The translations under genes and the position numbers were made by a program. The notes beneath the pieces were generated by a model. It searched no databases, had not been told where the DNA came from, and worked only from the letters and a program-made list of their open reading frames with translations. A DNA stretch of 64,000 nt from NCBI GenBank assembly GCA_907163375.1, contig CAJQUW010005770.1, forward strand, positions 1 to 64,000, in the 5' to 3' direction. Below are positions 51,494-64,000 of this stretch, in pieces (within the stretch, counting starts at the first letter, position 1; the number at the start of each line of letters is the position of its first letter). The DNA comes from Prostheceraeus crozeri. Its lineage: Eukaryota > Platyhelminthes > Polycladida > Euryleptidae.

Positions 51494-54400
51494 AGTAGTA
51501 AGAAAACGGCGAACACTCGACCGGCGCGCCCCCCCCTCTGGAACGGCAGAGTGTCGTGGTCGGCCGCCGTGGTGCTTCGGGTCTGAGTCCCCCCCTCTGG
51601 AACGACAGAGGTTGTAGTCTGTCGTGGTGTGCCGACCAGGTGGGTTCACAAAATGTTCGCTGACGTCCCCCACCTCTGGAACGATAGAGTGTCGTGGTGG
51701 ACTTGGGCGACCGCCAGGATTAGTCTTGAGGCTATAGTGTGTCATGTTTTTCGTGCAATCTGCTCAATGTTGGGTTGTAAAATGGGTTGTTTCGAGTGGA
51801 AGGAGTGGTCGGATGAGAAAACGGAGGTCGGATTCGTATTCAGCGTGAAATTCTGCATCGCTATGGTGAGTTTCAAGTCAATCGGAGAGAAAAATTTTTC
51901 GCTGACGTCCCCCCCCCTCTGGACAGCTTGCTTCGATTTTGGCTTCCAGTGGACGGATTTTGTCGTGCGATAGCTCGTTTGAAAGCTAAGAGTGAGACAA
52001 ATTCAGTGAAAGAAACGGCTTGTTCCTATCTGTCTTCGTTCAAAAGTTAGAGCGGTTACAAGATTTTAGGTCGGAGCTCGCTCACCTGAAAAAATCCTAA
52101 GTGTCAGAGTGACTTTGTATGGGTAAAATTTAAAAATTTTCCAAAGTGTGGAATTTCGACCTGGGACCGTCACCAAAACATTTTTCATCAAATTTTGAAA
52201 TTTCACTGACGCCCCCCCCCCTCTGGACAGCTTGCTTCGATTTTGGCTTCCAGTGGACGGATTTTGTCGTGCGATAGCTCGTTTGAAAGCTAAGAGTGAG
52301 ACAAATTCAGTGAAAGAATCGGCTTGTTCCTATCTGTCTTCATTCAAAAGTTAGAGCGGTTACAAGATTTTAGGTCGGAGCTCGCTCACCTGAAAAAATC
52401 CTAAGTGTCAGAGTGACTTTGTATGGGTAAAATTTTGAAAATTTTCCAAAGTGTGGAATTTCGACCTGGGACCGTCACCAAAACATTTTTCATCAAATTT
52501 TGAAATTTCACTGACGTCCCCCCCCCCTCTGGACAGCTTGCTTCGATTTTGGCTTCCAGTGGACGGATTTTGTCGTGCGATAGCTCGTTTGAAAGCTAAG
52601 AGTGAGACAAATTCAGTGAAAGAATCGGCTTGTTCCTATCTGTCTTCGTTCAAAAGTTAGAGCGGTTACAAGATTTTAGGTCGGAGCTCGCTCACCTGAA
52701 AAAATCCTAAGTGTCAGAGTGACTTTGTATGGGTAAAATTTTGAAAATTTTCCAAAGTGTGGAATTTCGACCTGGGACCGTCACCAAAACATTTTTCATC
52801 AAATTTTGAAATTTCACTGACGCCCCCCCCCTCTGGACAGCTTGCTTCGATTTTGGCTTCCAGTGGACGGATTTTGTCGTGCGATAGCTCGTTTGAAAGC
52901 TAAGAGTGAGACAAATTCAGTGAAAGAATCGGCTTGTTCCTATCTGTCTTCGTTCAAAAGTTAGAGCGGTTACAAGATTTTAGGTCGGAGCTCGCTCACC
53001 TGAAAAAATCCTAAGTGTCAGAGTGACTTTGTATGGGTAAAATTTTGAAAATTTTCCAAAGTGTGGAATTTCGACCTGGGACCGTCACCAAAACATTTTT
53101 CATCAAATTTTGAAATTTCACTGACGCCCCCCCCCTCTGGACAGCTTGCTTCGATTTTGGCTTCCAGTGGACGGATTTTGTCGTGCGATAGCTCGTTTGA
53201 AAGCTAAGAGTGAGACAAATTCAGTGAAAGAATCGGCTTGTTCCTATCTGTCTTCGTTCAAAAGTTAGAGCGGTTACAAGATTTTAGGTCGGAGCTCGCT
53301 CACCTGAAAAAATCCTAAGTGTCAGAGTGACTTTGTATGGGTAAAATTTTGAAAATTTTCCAAAGTGTGGAATTTCGACCTGGGACCGTCACCAAAACAT
53401 TTTCATCAAATTTTGAAATTTCACTGACGCCCCCCCCCCTCTGGACAGCTTGCTTCGATTTTGGCTTCCAGTGGACGGATTTTGTCGTGCGATAGCTCGT
53501 TTGAAAGCTAAGAGTGAGACAAATTCAGTGAAAGAATCGGCTTGTTCCTATCTGTCTTCGTTCAAAAGTTAGAGCGGTTACAAGATTTTAGGTCGGAGCT
53601 CGCTCACCTGAAAAAATCCTAAGTGTCAGAGTGACTTTGTATGGGTAAAATTTTGAAAATTTTCCAAAGTGTGGAATTTCGACCTGGGACCGTCACCAAA
53701 ACATTTTTCATCAAATTTTGAAATTTCACTGCCCCCCCCCCTCTGGACAGCTTGCTTCGATTTTGGCTTCCAGTGGACGGATTTTGTCGTGCGATAGCTC
53801 GTTTGAAAGCTAAGAGTGAGACAAATTCAGTGAAAGAATCGGCTTGTTCCTATCTGTCTTCGTTCAAAAGTTAGAGCGGTTACAAGATTTTAGGTCGGAG
53901 CTCGCTCACCTGAAAAAATCCTAAGTGTCAGAGTGACTTTGTATGGGTAAAATTTTGAAAATTTTCCAAAGTGTGGAATTTCGACCTTGGACCGTCACCA
54001 AAACATTTTTCATCAAATTTTGAAATTTCACTGACGCCCCCCCCCTCTGGACAGCTTGCTTCGATTTTGGCTTCCAGTGGACGGATTTTGTCGTGCGATA
54101 GCTCGTTTGAAAGCTAAGAGTGAGACAAATTCAGTGAAAGAATCGGCTTGTTCCTATCTGTCTTCGTTCAAAAGTTAGAGCGGTTACAAGATTTTAGGTC
54201 GGAGCTCGCTCACCTGAAAAAATCCTAAGTGTCAGAGTGACTTTGTATGGGTAAAATTTTGAAAATTTTCCAAAGTGTGGAATTTCGACCTGGGACCGTC
54301 ACCAAAACATTTTTCATCAATTTTTGAAATTTCACTGACGTCCCCCCCCCCTCTGGACAGCTTGCTTCGATTTTGGCTTCCAGTGGACGGATTTTGTCGT

Positions 54401-57400
54401 GCGATAGCTCGTTTGAAAGCTAAGAGTGAGACAAATTCAGTGAAAGAATCGGCTTGTTCCTATCTGTCTTCGTTCAAAAGTTAGAGCGGTTACAAGATTT
54501 TAGGTCGGAGCTCGCTCACCTGAAAAAATCCTAAGTGTCAGAGTGACTTTGTATGGGTAAAATTTTGAAAATTTTCCAAAGTGTGGAATTTCGACCTGGG
54601 ACCGTCACCAAAACATTTTTCATCAAATTTTGAAATTTCACTGACGTCCCCCCCCCTCTGGACAGCTGCTTCGATTTTGGCTTCCAGTGGACGGATTTTG
54701 TCGTGCGATAGCTCGTTTGAAAGCTAAGAGTGAGACAAATTCAGTGAAAGAATCGGCTTGTTCCTATCTGTCTTCGTTCAAAAGTTAGAGCGGTTACAAG
54801 ATTTTAGGTCGGAGCTCGCTCACCTGAAAAAATCCTAAGTGTCAGAGTGACTTTGTATGGGTAAAATTTTGAAAATTTTCCAAAGTGTGGAATTTCGACC
54901 TGGGACCGTCACCAAAACATTTTTCATCAAATTTTGAAATTTCACTGACGCCCCCCCCCTCTGGACAGCTTGCTTCGATTTTGGCTTCCAGTGGACGGAT
55001 TTTGTCGTGCGATAGCTCGTTTGAAAGCTAAGAGTGAGACAAATTCAGTGAAAGAATCGGCTTGTTCCTATCTGTCTTCGTTCAAAAGTTAGAGCGGTTA
55101 CAAGATTTTAGGTCGGAGCTCGCTCACCTGAAAAAATCCTAAGTGTCAGAGTGACTTTGTATGGTAAAATTTTGAAAATTTTCCAAAGTGTGGAATTTCG
55201 ACCTGGGACCGTCACCAAAACATTTTTCATCAAATTTTGAAATTTCACTGACGTCCCCCCCTCTGGACAGCTTGCTTCGATTTTGGCTTCCAGTGGACGG
55301 ATTTTGTCGTGCGATAGCTCGTTTGAAAGCTAAGAGTGAGACAAATTCAGTGAAAGAATCGGCTTGTTCCTATCTGTCTTCGTTCAAAAGTTAGAGCGGT
55401 TACAAGATTTTAGGTCGGAGCTCGCTCACCTGAAAAAATCCTAAGTGTCAGAGTGACTTTGTATGGGTAAAATTTTGAAAATTTTCCAAAGTGTGGAATT
55501 TCGACCTGGGACCGTCACCAAAACATTTTTCATCAAATTTTGAAATTTCACTGACGTCCCCCCCCCCTCTGGACAGCTTGCTTCGATTTTGGCTTCCAGT
55601 GGACGGATTTTGTCGTGCGATAGCTCGTTTGAAAGCTAAGAGTGAGACAAATTCAGTGAAAGAATCGGCTTGTTCCTATCTGTCTTTGTTCAAAAGTTAG
55701 AGCGGTTACAAGATTTTAGGTCGGAGCTCGCTCACCTGAAAAAATCCTAAGTGTCAGAGTGACTTTGTATGGGTAAAATTTTGAAAATTTTCCAAAGTGT
55801 GGAATTTCGACCTGGGACCGTCACCAAAACATTTTTCATCAAATTTTGAAATTTCACTGACGCCCCCCCCCTCTGGACAGCTTGCTTCGATTTGGCTTCC
55901 AGTGGACGGATTTTGTCGTGCGATAGCTCGTTTGAAAGCTAAGAGTGAGACAAATTCAGTGAAAGAAACGGCTTGTTCCTATCTGTCTTCGTTCAAAAGT
56001 TAGAGCGGTTACAAGATTTTAGGTCGGAGCTCGCTCACCTGAAAAAATCCTAAGTGTCAGAGTGACTTTGTATGGGTAAAATTTGAAAATTTTCCAAAGT
56101 GTGGAATTTCGACCTGGGACCGTCACCAAAACATTTTTCATCAAATTTTGAAATTTCACTGACGTCCCCCCCCCTCTGGACAGCTTGCTTCGATTTTGGC
56201 TTCCAGTGGACGGATTTTGTCGTGCGATAGCTCGTTTGAAAGCTAAGAGTGAGACAAATTCAGTGAAAGAATCGGCTTGTTCCTATCTGTCTTCGTTCAA
56301 AAGTTAGAGCGGTTACAAGATTTTAGGTCGGAGCTCGCTCACCTGAAAAAATCCTAAGTGTCAGAGTGACTTTGTATGGGTAAAATTTTTGAAAATTTTC
56401 CAAAGTGTGGAATTTCGACCTGGGACCGCCACCAAAACATTTTTCATCAAATTTTGAAATTTCACTGACGTCCCCCCCCCTCTGGACAGCTCGCTTTGAT
56501 CTTGGCTTCTAGTGGACGGATTTTGTCGTGCAATAGCTCGTTTGAAAGCTAAGAGTGAGACAAATTCAGTGAAAGAATCGGCTTGTTCCTATCTGTCTTC
56601 GTTCAAAAGTTAGAGCGGTTACAAGATTTTAGGTCGGAGCTCGCTCACCTGAAAAAATCCTAAGTGTCAGAGTGACTTTGTATGGGTAAAATTTTGAAAA
56701 TTTTCCAAAGTGTGGAATTTCGACCTGGGACCGTCACCAAAACATTTTTCATCAAATTTTGAAATTTCACTGACGTCCCCCCCCCTCTGGACAGCTTGCT
56801 TCGATTTTGGCTTCCAGTGGACGGATTTTGTCGTGCGATAGCTCGTTTGAAAGCTAAGAGTGAGACAAATTCAGTGAAAGAATCGGCTTGTTCCTATCTG
56901 TCTTCGTTCAAAAGTTAGAGCGGTTACAAGATTTTAGGTCGGAGCTCGCTCACCTGAAAAAATCCTAAGTGTCAGAGTGACTTTGTATGGGTAAAATTTT
57001 GAAAATTTTCCAAAGTGTGGAATTTCGACCTGGGACCGTCACCAAAACATTTTTCATCAAATTTTGAAATTTCACTGACGTCCCCCCCCCTCTGGACAGC
57101 TTGCTTCGATTTTGGCTTCCAGTGGACGGATTTTGTCGTGCGATAGCTCGTTTGAAAGCTAAGAGTGAGACAAATTCAGTGAAAGAATCGGCTTGTTCCT
57201 ATCTGTCTTCGTTCAAAAGTTAGAGCGGTTACAAGATTTTAGGTCGGAGCTCGCTCACCTGAAAAAATCCTAAGTGTCAGAGTGACTTTGTATGGGTAAA
57301 ATTTTGAAAATTTTCCAAAGTGTGGAATTTCGACCTGGGACCGTCACCAAAACATTTTTCATCAAATTTTGAAATTTCACTGACGTCCCCCCCCCTCTGG

Positions 57401-60400
57401 ACAGCTTGCTTCGATTTTGGCTTCCAGTGGACGGATTTTGTCGTGCGATAGCTCGTTTGAAAGCTAAGAGTGAGACAAATTCAGTGAAAGAATCGGCTTG
57501 TTCCTATCTGTCTTCGTTCAAAAGTTAGAGCGGTTACAAGATTTTAGGTCGGAGCTCGCTCACCTGAAAAAATCCTAAGTGTCAGAGTGACTTTGTATGG
57601 GTAAAATTTTGAAAATTTTCCAAAGTGTGGAATTTCGACCTGGGACCGTCACCAAAACATTTTTCATCAAATTTTGAAATTTCACTGACGTCCCCCCCCC
57701 TCTGGACAGCTTGCTTCGATTTTGGCTTCCAGTGGACGGATTTTGTCGTGCGATAGCTCGTTTGAAAGCTAAGAGTGAGACAAATTCAGTGAAAGAATCG
57801 GCTTGTTCCTATCTGTCTTCGTTCAAAAGTTAGAGCGGTTACAAGATTTTAGGTCGGAGCTCGCTCACCTGAAAAAATCCTAAGTGTCAGAGTGACTTTG
57901 TATGGGTAAAATTTTGAAAATTTTCCAAAGTGTGGAATTTCGACCTGGGACCGTCACCAAAACATTTTTCATCAAATTTTGAAATTTCACTGACGTCCCC
58001 CCCCCTCTGGACAGCTTGCTTCGATTTTGGCTTCCAGTGGACGGATTTTGTCGTGCGATAGCTCGTTTGAAAGCTAAGAGTGAGACAAATTCAGTGAAAG
58101 AATCGGCTTGTTCCTATCTGTCTTCGTTCAAAAGTTAGAGCGGTTACAAGATTTTAGGTCGGAGCTCGCTCACCTGAAAAAATCCTAAGTGTCAGAGTGA
58201 CTTTGTATGGGTAAAATTTTGAAAATTTTCCAAAGTGTGGAATTTCGACCTGGGACCGTCACCAAAACATTTTTCATCAAATTTTGAAATTTCACTGACG
58301 TCCCCCCCCCTCTGGACAGCTTGCTTCGATTTTGGCTTCCAGTGGACGGATTTTGTCGTGCGATAGCTCGTTTGAAAGCTAAGAGTGAGACAAATTCAGT
58401 GAAAGAATCGGCTTGTTCCTATCTGTCTTCGTTCAAAAGTTAGAGCGGTTACAAGATTTTAGGTCGGAGCTCGCTCACCTGAAAAAATCCTAAGTGTCAG
58501 AGTGACTTTGTATGGGTAAAATTTTGAAAATTTTCCAAAGTGTGGAATTTCGACCTGGGACCGTCACCAAAACATTTTTCATCAAATTTTGAAATTTCAC
58601 TGACGTCCCCCCCCTCTGGACAGCTTGCTTCGATTTTGGCTTCCAGTGGACGGATTTTGTCGTGCGATAGCTCGTTTGAAAGCTAAGAGTGAGACAAATT
58701 CAGTGAAAGAATCGGCTTGTTCCTATCTGTCTTCGTTCAAAAGTTAGAGCGGTTACAAGATTTTAGGTCGGAGCTCGCTCACCTGAAAAAATCCTAAGTG
58801 TCAGAGTGACTTTGTATGGGTAAAATTTTGAAAATTTTCCAAAGTGTGGAATTTCGACCTGGGACCGTCACCAAAACATTTTTCATCAAATTTTGAAATT
58901 TCACTGACGTCCCCCCCCCTCTGGACAGCTTGCTTCGATTTTGGCTTCCAGTGGACGGATTTTGTCGTGCGATAGCTCGTTTGAAAGCTAAGAGTGAGAC
59001 AAATTCAGTGAAAGAATCGGCTTGTTCCTATCTGTCTTCGTTCAAAAGTTAGAGCGGTTACAAGATTTTAGGTCGGAGCTCGCTCACCTGAAAAAATCCT
59101 AAGTGTCAGAGTGACTTTGTATGGGTAAAATTTTGAAAATTTTCCAAAGTGTGGAATTTCGACCTGGGACCGTCACCAAAACATTTTTCATCAAATTTTG
59201 AAATTTCACTGACGTCCCCCCCCTCTGGACAGCTTGCTTCGATTTTGGCTTCCAGTGGACGGATTTTGTCGTGCGATAGCTCGTTTGAAAGCTAAGAGTG
59301 AGACAAATTCAGTGAAAGAATCGGCTTGTTCCTATCTGTCTTCGTTCAAAAGTTAGAGCGGTTACAAGATTTTAGGTCGGAGCTCGCTCACCTGAAAAAA
59401 TCCTAAGTGTCAGAGTGACTTTGTATGGGTAAAATTTTGAAAATTTTCCAAAGTGTGGAATTTCGACCTGGGACCGTCACCAAAACATTTTTCATCAAAT
59501 TTTGAAATTTCACTGACGTCCCCCCCCCTCTGGACAGCTTGCTTCGATTTTGGCTTCCAGTGGACGGATTTTGTCGTGCGATAGCTCGTTTGAAAGCTAA
59601 GAGTGAGACAAATTCAGTGAAAGAATCGGCTTGTTCCTATCTGTCTTCGTTCAAAAGTTAGAGCGGTTACAAGATTTTAGGTCGGAGCTCGCTCACCTGA
59701 AAAAATCCTAAGTGTCAGAGTGACTTTGTATGGGTAAAATTTTGAAAATTTTCCAAAGTGTGGAATTTCGACCTGGGACCGTCACCAAAACATTTTTCAT
59801 CAAATTTTGAAATTTCACTGACGTCCCCCCCCCTCTGGACAGCTTGCTTCGATTTTGGCTTCCAGTGGACGGATTTTGTCGTGCGATAGCTCGTTTGAAA
59901 GCTAAGAGTGAGACAAATTCAGTGAAAGAATCGGCTTGTTCCTATCTGTCTTCGTTCAAAAGTTAGAGCGGTTACAAGATTTTAGGTCGGAGCTCGCTCA
60001 CCTGAAAAAATCCTAAGTGTCAGAGTGACTTTGTATGGGTAAAATTTTGAAAATTTTCCAAAGTGTGGAATTTCGACCTGGGACCGTCACCAAAACATTT
60101 TTCATCAAATTTTGAAATTTCACTGACGTCCCCCCCCCCTCTGGACAGCTTGCTTCGATTTTGGCTTCCAGTGGACGGATTTTGTCGTGCGATAGCTCGT
60201 TTGAAAGCTAAGAGTGAGACAAATTCAGTGAAAGAATCGGCTTGTTCCTATCTGTCTTCGTTCAAAAGTTAGAGCGGTTACAAGATTTTAGGTCGGAGCT
60301 CGCTCACCTGAAAAAATCCTAAGTGTCAGAGTGACTTTGTATGGGTAAAATTTTGAAAATTTTCCAAAGTGTGGAATTTCGACCTGGGACCGTCACCAAA

Positions 60401-63400
60401 ACATTTTTCATCAAATTTTGAAATTTCACTGACGTCCCCCCCCTCTGGACAGCTTGCTTCGATTTTGGCTTCCAGTGGACGGATTTTGTCGTGCGATAGC
60501 TCGTTTGAAAGCTAAGAGTGAGACAAATTCAGTGAAAGAATCGGCTTGTTCCTATCTGTCTTCGTTCAAAAGTTAGAGCGGTTACAAGATTTTAGGTCGG
60601 AGCTCGCTCACCTGAAAAAATCCTAAGTGTCAGAGTGACTTTGTATGGGTAAAATTTTGAAAATTTTCCAAAGTGTGGAATTTCGACCTGGGACCGTCAC
60701 CAAAACATTTTTCATCAAATTTTGAAATTTCACTGACGTCCCCCCCCCTCTGGACAGCTTGCTTCGATTTTGGCTTCCAGTGGACGGATTTTGTCGTGCG
60801 ATAGCTCGTTTGAAAGCTAAGAGTGAGACAAATTCAGTGAAAGAATCGGCTTGTTCCTATCTGTCTTCGTTCAAAAGTTAGAGCGGTTACAAGATTTTAG
60901 GTCGGAGCTCGCTCACCTGAAAAAATCCTAAGTGTCAGAGTGACTTTGTATGGGTAAAATTTTGAAAATTTTCCAAAGTGTGGAATTTCGACCTGGGACC
61001 GTCACCAAAACATTTTTCATCAAATTTTGAAATTTCACTGACGTCCCCCCCCTCTGGACAGCTTGCTTCGATTTTGGCTTCCAGTGGACGGATTTTGTCG
61101 TGCGATAGCTCGTTTGAAAGCTAAGAGTGAGACAAATTCAGTGAAAGAATCGGCTTGTTCCTATCTGTCTTCGTTCAAAAGTTAGAGCGGTTACAAGATT
61201 TTAGGTCGGAGCTCGCTCACCTGAAAAAATCCTAAGTGTCAGAGTGACTTTGTATGGGTAAAATTTTGAAAATTTTCCAAAGTGTGGAATTTCGACCTGG
61301 GACCGTCACCAAAACATTTTTCATCAAATTTTGAAATTTCACTGACGTCCCCCCCTCTGGACAGCTTGCTTCGATTTTGGCTTCCAGTGGACGGATTTTG
61401 TCGTGCGATAGCTCGTTTGAAAGCTAAGAGTGAGACAAATTCAGTGAAAGAAACGGCTTGTTCCTATCTGTCTTCGTTCAAAAGTTAGAGCGGTTACAAG
61501 ATTTTAGGTCGGAGCTCGCTCACCTGAAAAAATCCTAAGTGTCAGAGTGACTTTGTATGGGTAAAATTTTGAAAATTTTCCAAAGTGTGGAATTTCGACC
61601 TGGGACCGTCACCAAAACATTTTTCATCAAATTTTGAAATTTCACTGACGTCCCCCCCCTCTGGACAGCTTGCTTCGATTTTGGCTTCCAGTGGACGGAT
61701 TTTGTCGTGCGATAGCTCGTTTGAAAGCTAAGAGTGAGACAAATTCAGTGAAAGAATCGGCTTGTTCCTATCTGTCTTCGTTCAAAAGTTAGAGCGGTTA
61801 CAAGATTTTAGGTCGGAGCTCGCTCACCTGAAAAAATCCTAAGTGTCAGAGTGACTTTGTATGGGTAAAATTTTGAAAATTTTCCAAAGTGTGGAATTTC
61901 GACCTGGGACCGTCACCAAAACATTTTTCATCAAATTTTGAAATTTCACTGACGTCCCCCCCCTCTGGACAGCTTGCTTCGATTTTGGCTTCCAGTGGAC
62001 GGATTTTGTCGTGCGATAGCTCGTTTGAAAGCTAAGAGTGAGACAAATTCAGTGAAAGAATCGGCTTGTTCCTATCTGTCTTCGTTCAAAAGTTAGAGCG
62101 GTTACAAGATTTTAGGTCGGAGCTCGCTCACCTGAAAAAATCCTAAGTGTCAGAGTGACTTTGTATGGGTAAAATTTTGAAAATTTTCCAAAGTGTGGAA
62201 TTTCGACCTGGGACCGTCACCAAAACATTTTTCATCAAATTTTGAAATTTCACTGACGTCCCCCCCCCTCTGGACAGCTTGCTTCGATTTTGGCTTCCAG
62301 TGGACGGATTTTGTCGTGCGATAGCTCGTTTGAAAGCTAAGAGTGAGACAAATTCAGTGAAAGAATCGGCTTGTTCCTATCTGTCTTCGTTCAAAAGTTA
62401 GAGCGGTTACAAGATTTTAGGTCGGAGCTCGCTCACCTGAAAAAATCCTAAGTGTCAGAGTGACTTTGTATGGGTAAAATTTTGAAAATTTTCCAAAGTG
62501 TGGAATTTCGACCTGGGACCGTCACCAAAACATTTTTCATCAAATTTTGAAATTTCACTGACGCCCCCCCCTCTGGACAGCTTGCTTCGATTTTGGCTTC
62601 CAGTGGACGGATTTTGTCGTGCGATAGCTCGTTTGAAAGCTAAGAGTGAGACAAATTCAGTGAAAGAATCGGCTTGTTCCTATCTGTCTTCGTTCAAAAG
62701 TTAGAGCGGTTACAAGATTTTAGGTCGGAGCTCGCTCACCTGAAAAAATCCTAAGTGTCAGAGTGACTTTGTATGGGTAAAATTTTGAAAATTTTCCAAA
62801 GTGTGGAATTTCGACCTGGGACCGTCACCAAAACATTTTTCATCAAATTTTGAAATTTCACTGACGTCCCCCCCTCTGGACAGCTTGCTTCGATTTTGGC
62901 TTCCAGTGGACGGATTTTGTCGTGCGATAGCTCGTTTGAAAGCTAAGAGTGAGACAAATTCAGTGAAAGAATCGGCTTGTTCCTATCTGTCTTCGTTCAA
63001 AAGTTAGAGCGGTTACAAGATTTTAGGTCGGAGCTCGCTCACCTGAAAAAATCCTAAGTGTCAGAGTGACTTTGTATGGGTAAAATTTTGAAAATTTTCC
63101 AAAGTGTGGAATTTCGACCTGGGACCGTCACCAAAACATTTTTCATCAAATTTTGAAATTTCACTGACGCCCCCCCCTCTGGACAGCTTGCTTCGATTTT
63201 GGCTTCCAGTGGACGGATTTTGTCGTGCGATAGCTCGTTTGAAAGCTAAGAGTGAGACAAATTCAGTGAAAGAATCGGCTTGTTCCTATCTGTCTTCGTT
63301 CAAAAGTTAGAGCGGTTACAAGATTTTAGGTCGGAGCTCGCTCACCTGAAAAAATCCTAAGTGTCAGAGTGACTTTGTATGGGTAAAATTTTGAAAATTT

Positions 63401-64000
63401 TCCAAAGTGTGGAATTTCGACCTGGGACCGTCACCAAAACATTTTTCATCAAATTTTGAAATTTCACTGACGTCCCCCCCCCTCTGGACAGCTTGCTTCG
63501 ATTTTGGCTTCCAGTGGACGGATTTTGTCGTGCGATAGCTCGTTTGAAAGCTAAGAGTGAGACAAATTCAGTGAAAGAATCGGCTTGTTCCTATCTGTCT
63601 TCGTTCAAAAGTTAGAGCGGTTACAAGATTTTAGGTCGGAGCTCGCTCACCTGAAAAAATCCTAAGTGTCAGAGTGACTTTGTATGGGTAAAATTTTGAA
63701 AATTTTCCAAAGTGTGGAATTTCGACCTGGGACCGTCACCAAAACATTTTTCATCAAATTTTGAAATTTCACTGACGTCCCCCCCTCTGGACAGCTTGCT
63801 TCGATTTTGGCTTCCAGTGGACGGATTTTGTCGTGCGATAGCTCGTTTGAAAGCTAAGAGTGAGACAAATTCAGTGAAAGAAACGGCTTGTTCCTATCTG
63901 TCTTCGTTCAAAAGTTAGAGCGGTTACAAGATTTTAGGTCGGAGCTCGCTCACCTGAAAAAATCCTAAGTGTCAGAGTGACTTTGTATGGGTAAAATTTT
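51494..64000. mobile_element. Polinton copy C, left terminus and expanded terminal repeat
   Basis: The same 5' terminus AGTAGTAAGAAAACGGCG begins at 51494, preceded by GCCATA (51488-51493), the candidate left target duplication. The terminal module with the hairpin and C-run repeats occupies 51494-51735. A diverged inner unit follows to about 51905, then a tandem array runs to the window end. No Polinton gene is reached, so whether a full element lies to the right is unknown. Confidence 0.72.
51905..64000. repeat. ~304-bp satellite array, about 40 units
   Basis: Recurrent marker positions (for example 52451, 54275, 55188, 55491, 62498, 62801, 63104) give a period of 303-306 bp. Most of the length variation is in a C run of about 6-11 bases. 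Each unit has CTCTGGACAGCTTGC, GTGGACGGATTTTGTCGTGC, GTTTGAAAGCTAAGAGTGAG and ATCTGTCTTCGTT. The last three also occur in the terminal repeats of Polintons A and B. The other ~140 bp (AGAGCGGTTACAAG to CATCAAATTTTGAAA) are not in those repeats. Units are nearly identical, hence recently homogenised. No gene. Confidence 0.95.

Noticed and set aside
61342..63772. Eight-unit higher-order repeat in the satellite
   Set aside because: Two units with the same rare variant lie eight periods apart, but the units between do not show a matching pattern that I can follow, so it remains unproven.
52451..63918. Repeated 68-69 aa open frames beginning MWNFDLGPSPK in the satellite
   Set aside because: They appear only in units whose C-run length happens to keep the frame open, and are absent from other units of near-identical sequence. 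They are translations of satellite DNA.
52085..64000. CRISPR-like regular repetition
   Set aside because: The whole 304-bp unit is conserved with no variable spacers, so it is a satellite in eukaryotic DNA.

Overview
The window looks like repeat-rich nuclear DNA of an invertebrate animal. It contains Maverick/Polinton elements, Penelope-like retroelements with a GIY-YIG domain, non-autonomous hAT-type elements, non-LTR retrotransposon debris, short GT-AG introns and eukaryotic AATAAA signals. I cannot place the phylum. There is no bacterial or organellar gene set and almost no credible host gene.

Layout. (1) 1-7210: right part of Polinton copy A, whose left end is outside the window. (2) 7217-9626: host DNA with one unrecognised 181-aa ORF and a degenerate tRNA-like sequence. 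(3) 9633-30053: a structurally complete 20.4-kb Polinton, copy B. Its terminal inverted repeats begin AGTAGTAAG, and it is bounded by a perfect 6-bp target duplication TGGGTT (9627-9632 and 30054-30059). (4) 30060-51487: host DNA with a hAT-like MITE (31038-31893), an 8.8-kb array of four Penelope-like units flanked by AAAATCTTT duplications (32705-41520), LINE remnants (45547-46932) and a 2.86-kb hAT-like element with perfect 8-bp ATCATTGT duplications (47107-49965). (5) 51494-64000: the left terminus of a third Polinton, copy C, running into about 40 tandem copies of a ~304-bp unit related to the Polinton terminal repeats.

Polinton B gene order, left to right: 149-aa acidic protein (-); spliced protein-primed DNA polymerase B (+, frameshifted); two-module virion-type protein (-, frameshifted); two paralogous PC4-like proteins (+); TATA-binding-protein-like protein (+); adenain-type protease (-, one nonsense codon); major capsid protein (-); 43-aa mu-like basic protein (-); pVI-like protein (-); chromodomain integrase (-); 230-aa conserved protein (-); packaging ATPase (-); 95-aa basic/hydrophobic protein (-); membrane RING-finger protein (-); 136-aa protein (-); DEDD-exonuclease-like pseudogene (-); small zinc-finger ORF (-); spliced 242-aa protein (-). 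Replication, integration, packaging, capsid and maturation functions are all represented, so the element is virus-like. Several breaks mean copy B is no longer autonomous.

Most notable points: the TBP-like gene beside two PC4-like genes, a possible element-encoded transcription module; homologous 67-bp introns directly after the ATG in the outermost polymerase and 242-aa genes, which face inward from opposite ends; a well-formed C3HC4 RING protein with a membrane anchor; an adenovirus-like late gene order; and apparent growth of a satellite array out of a Polinton terminal repeat.
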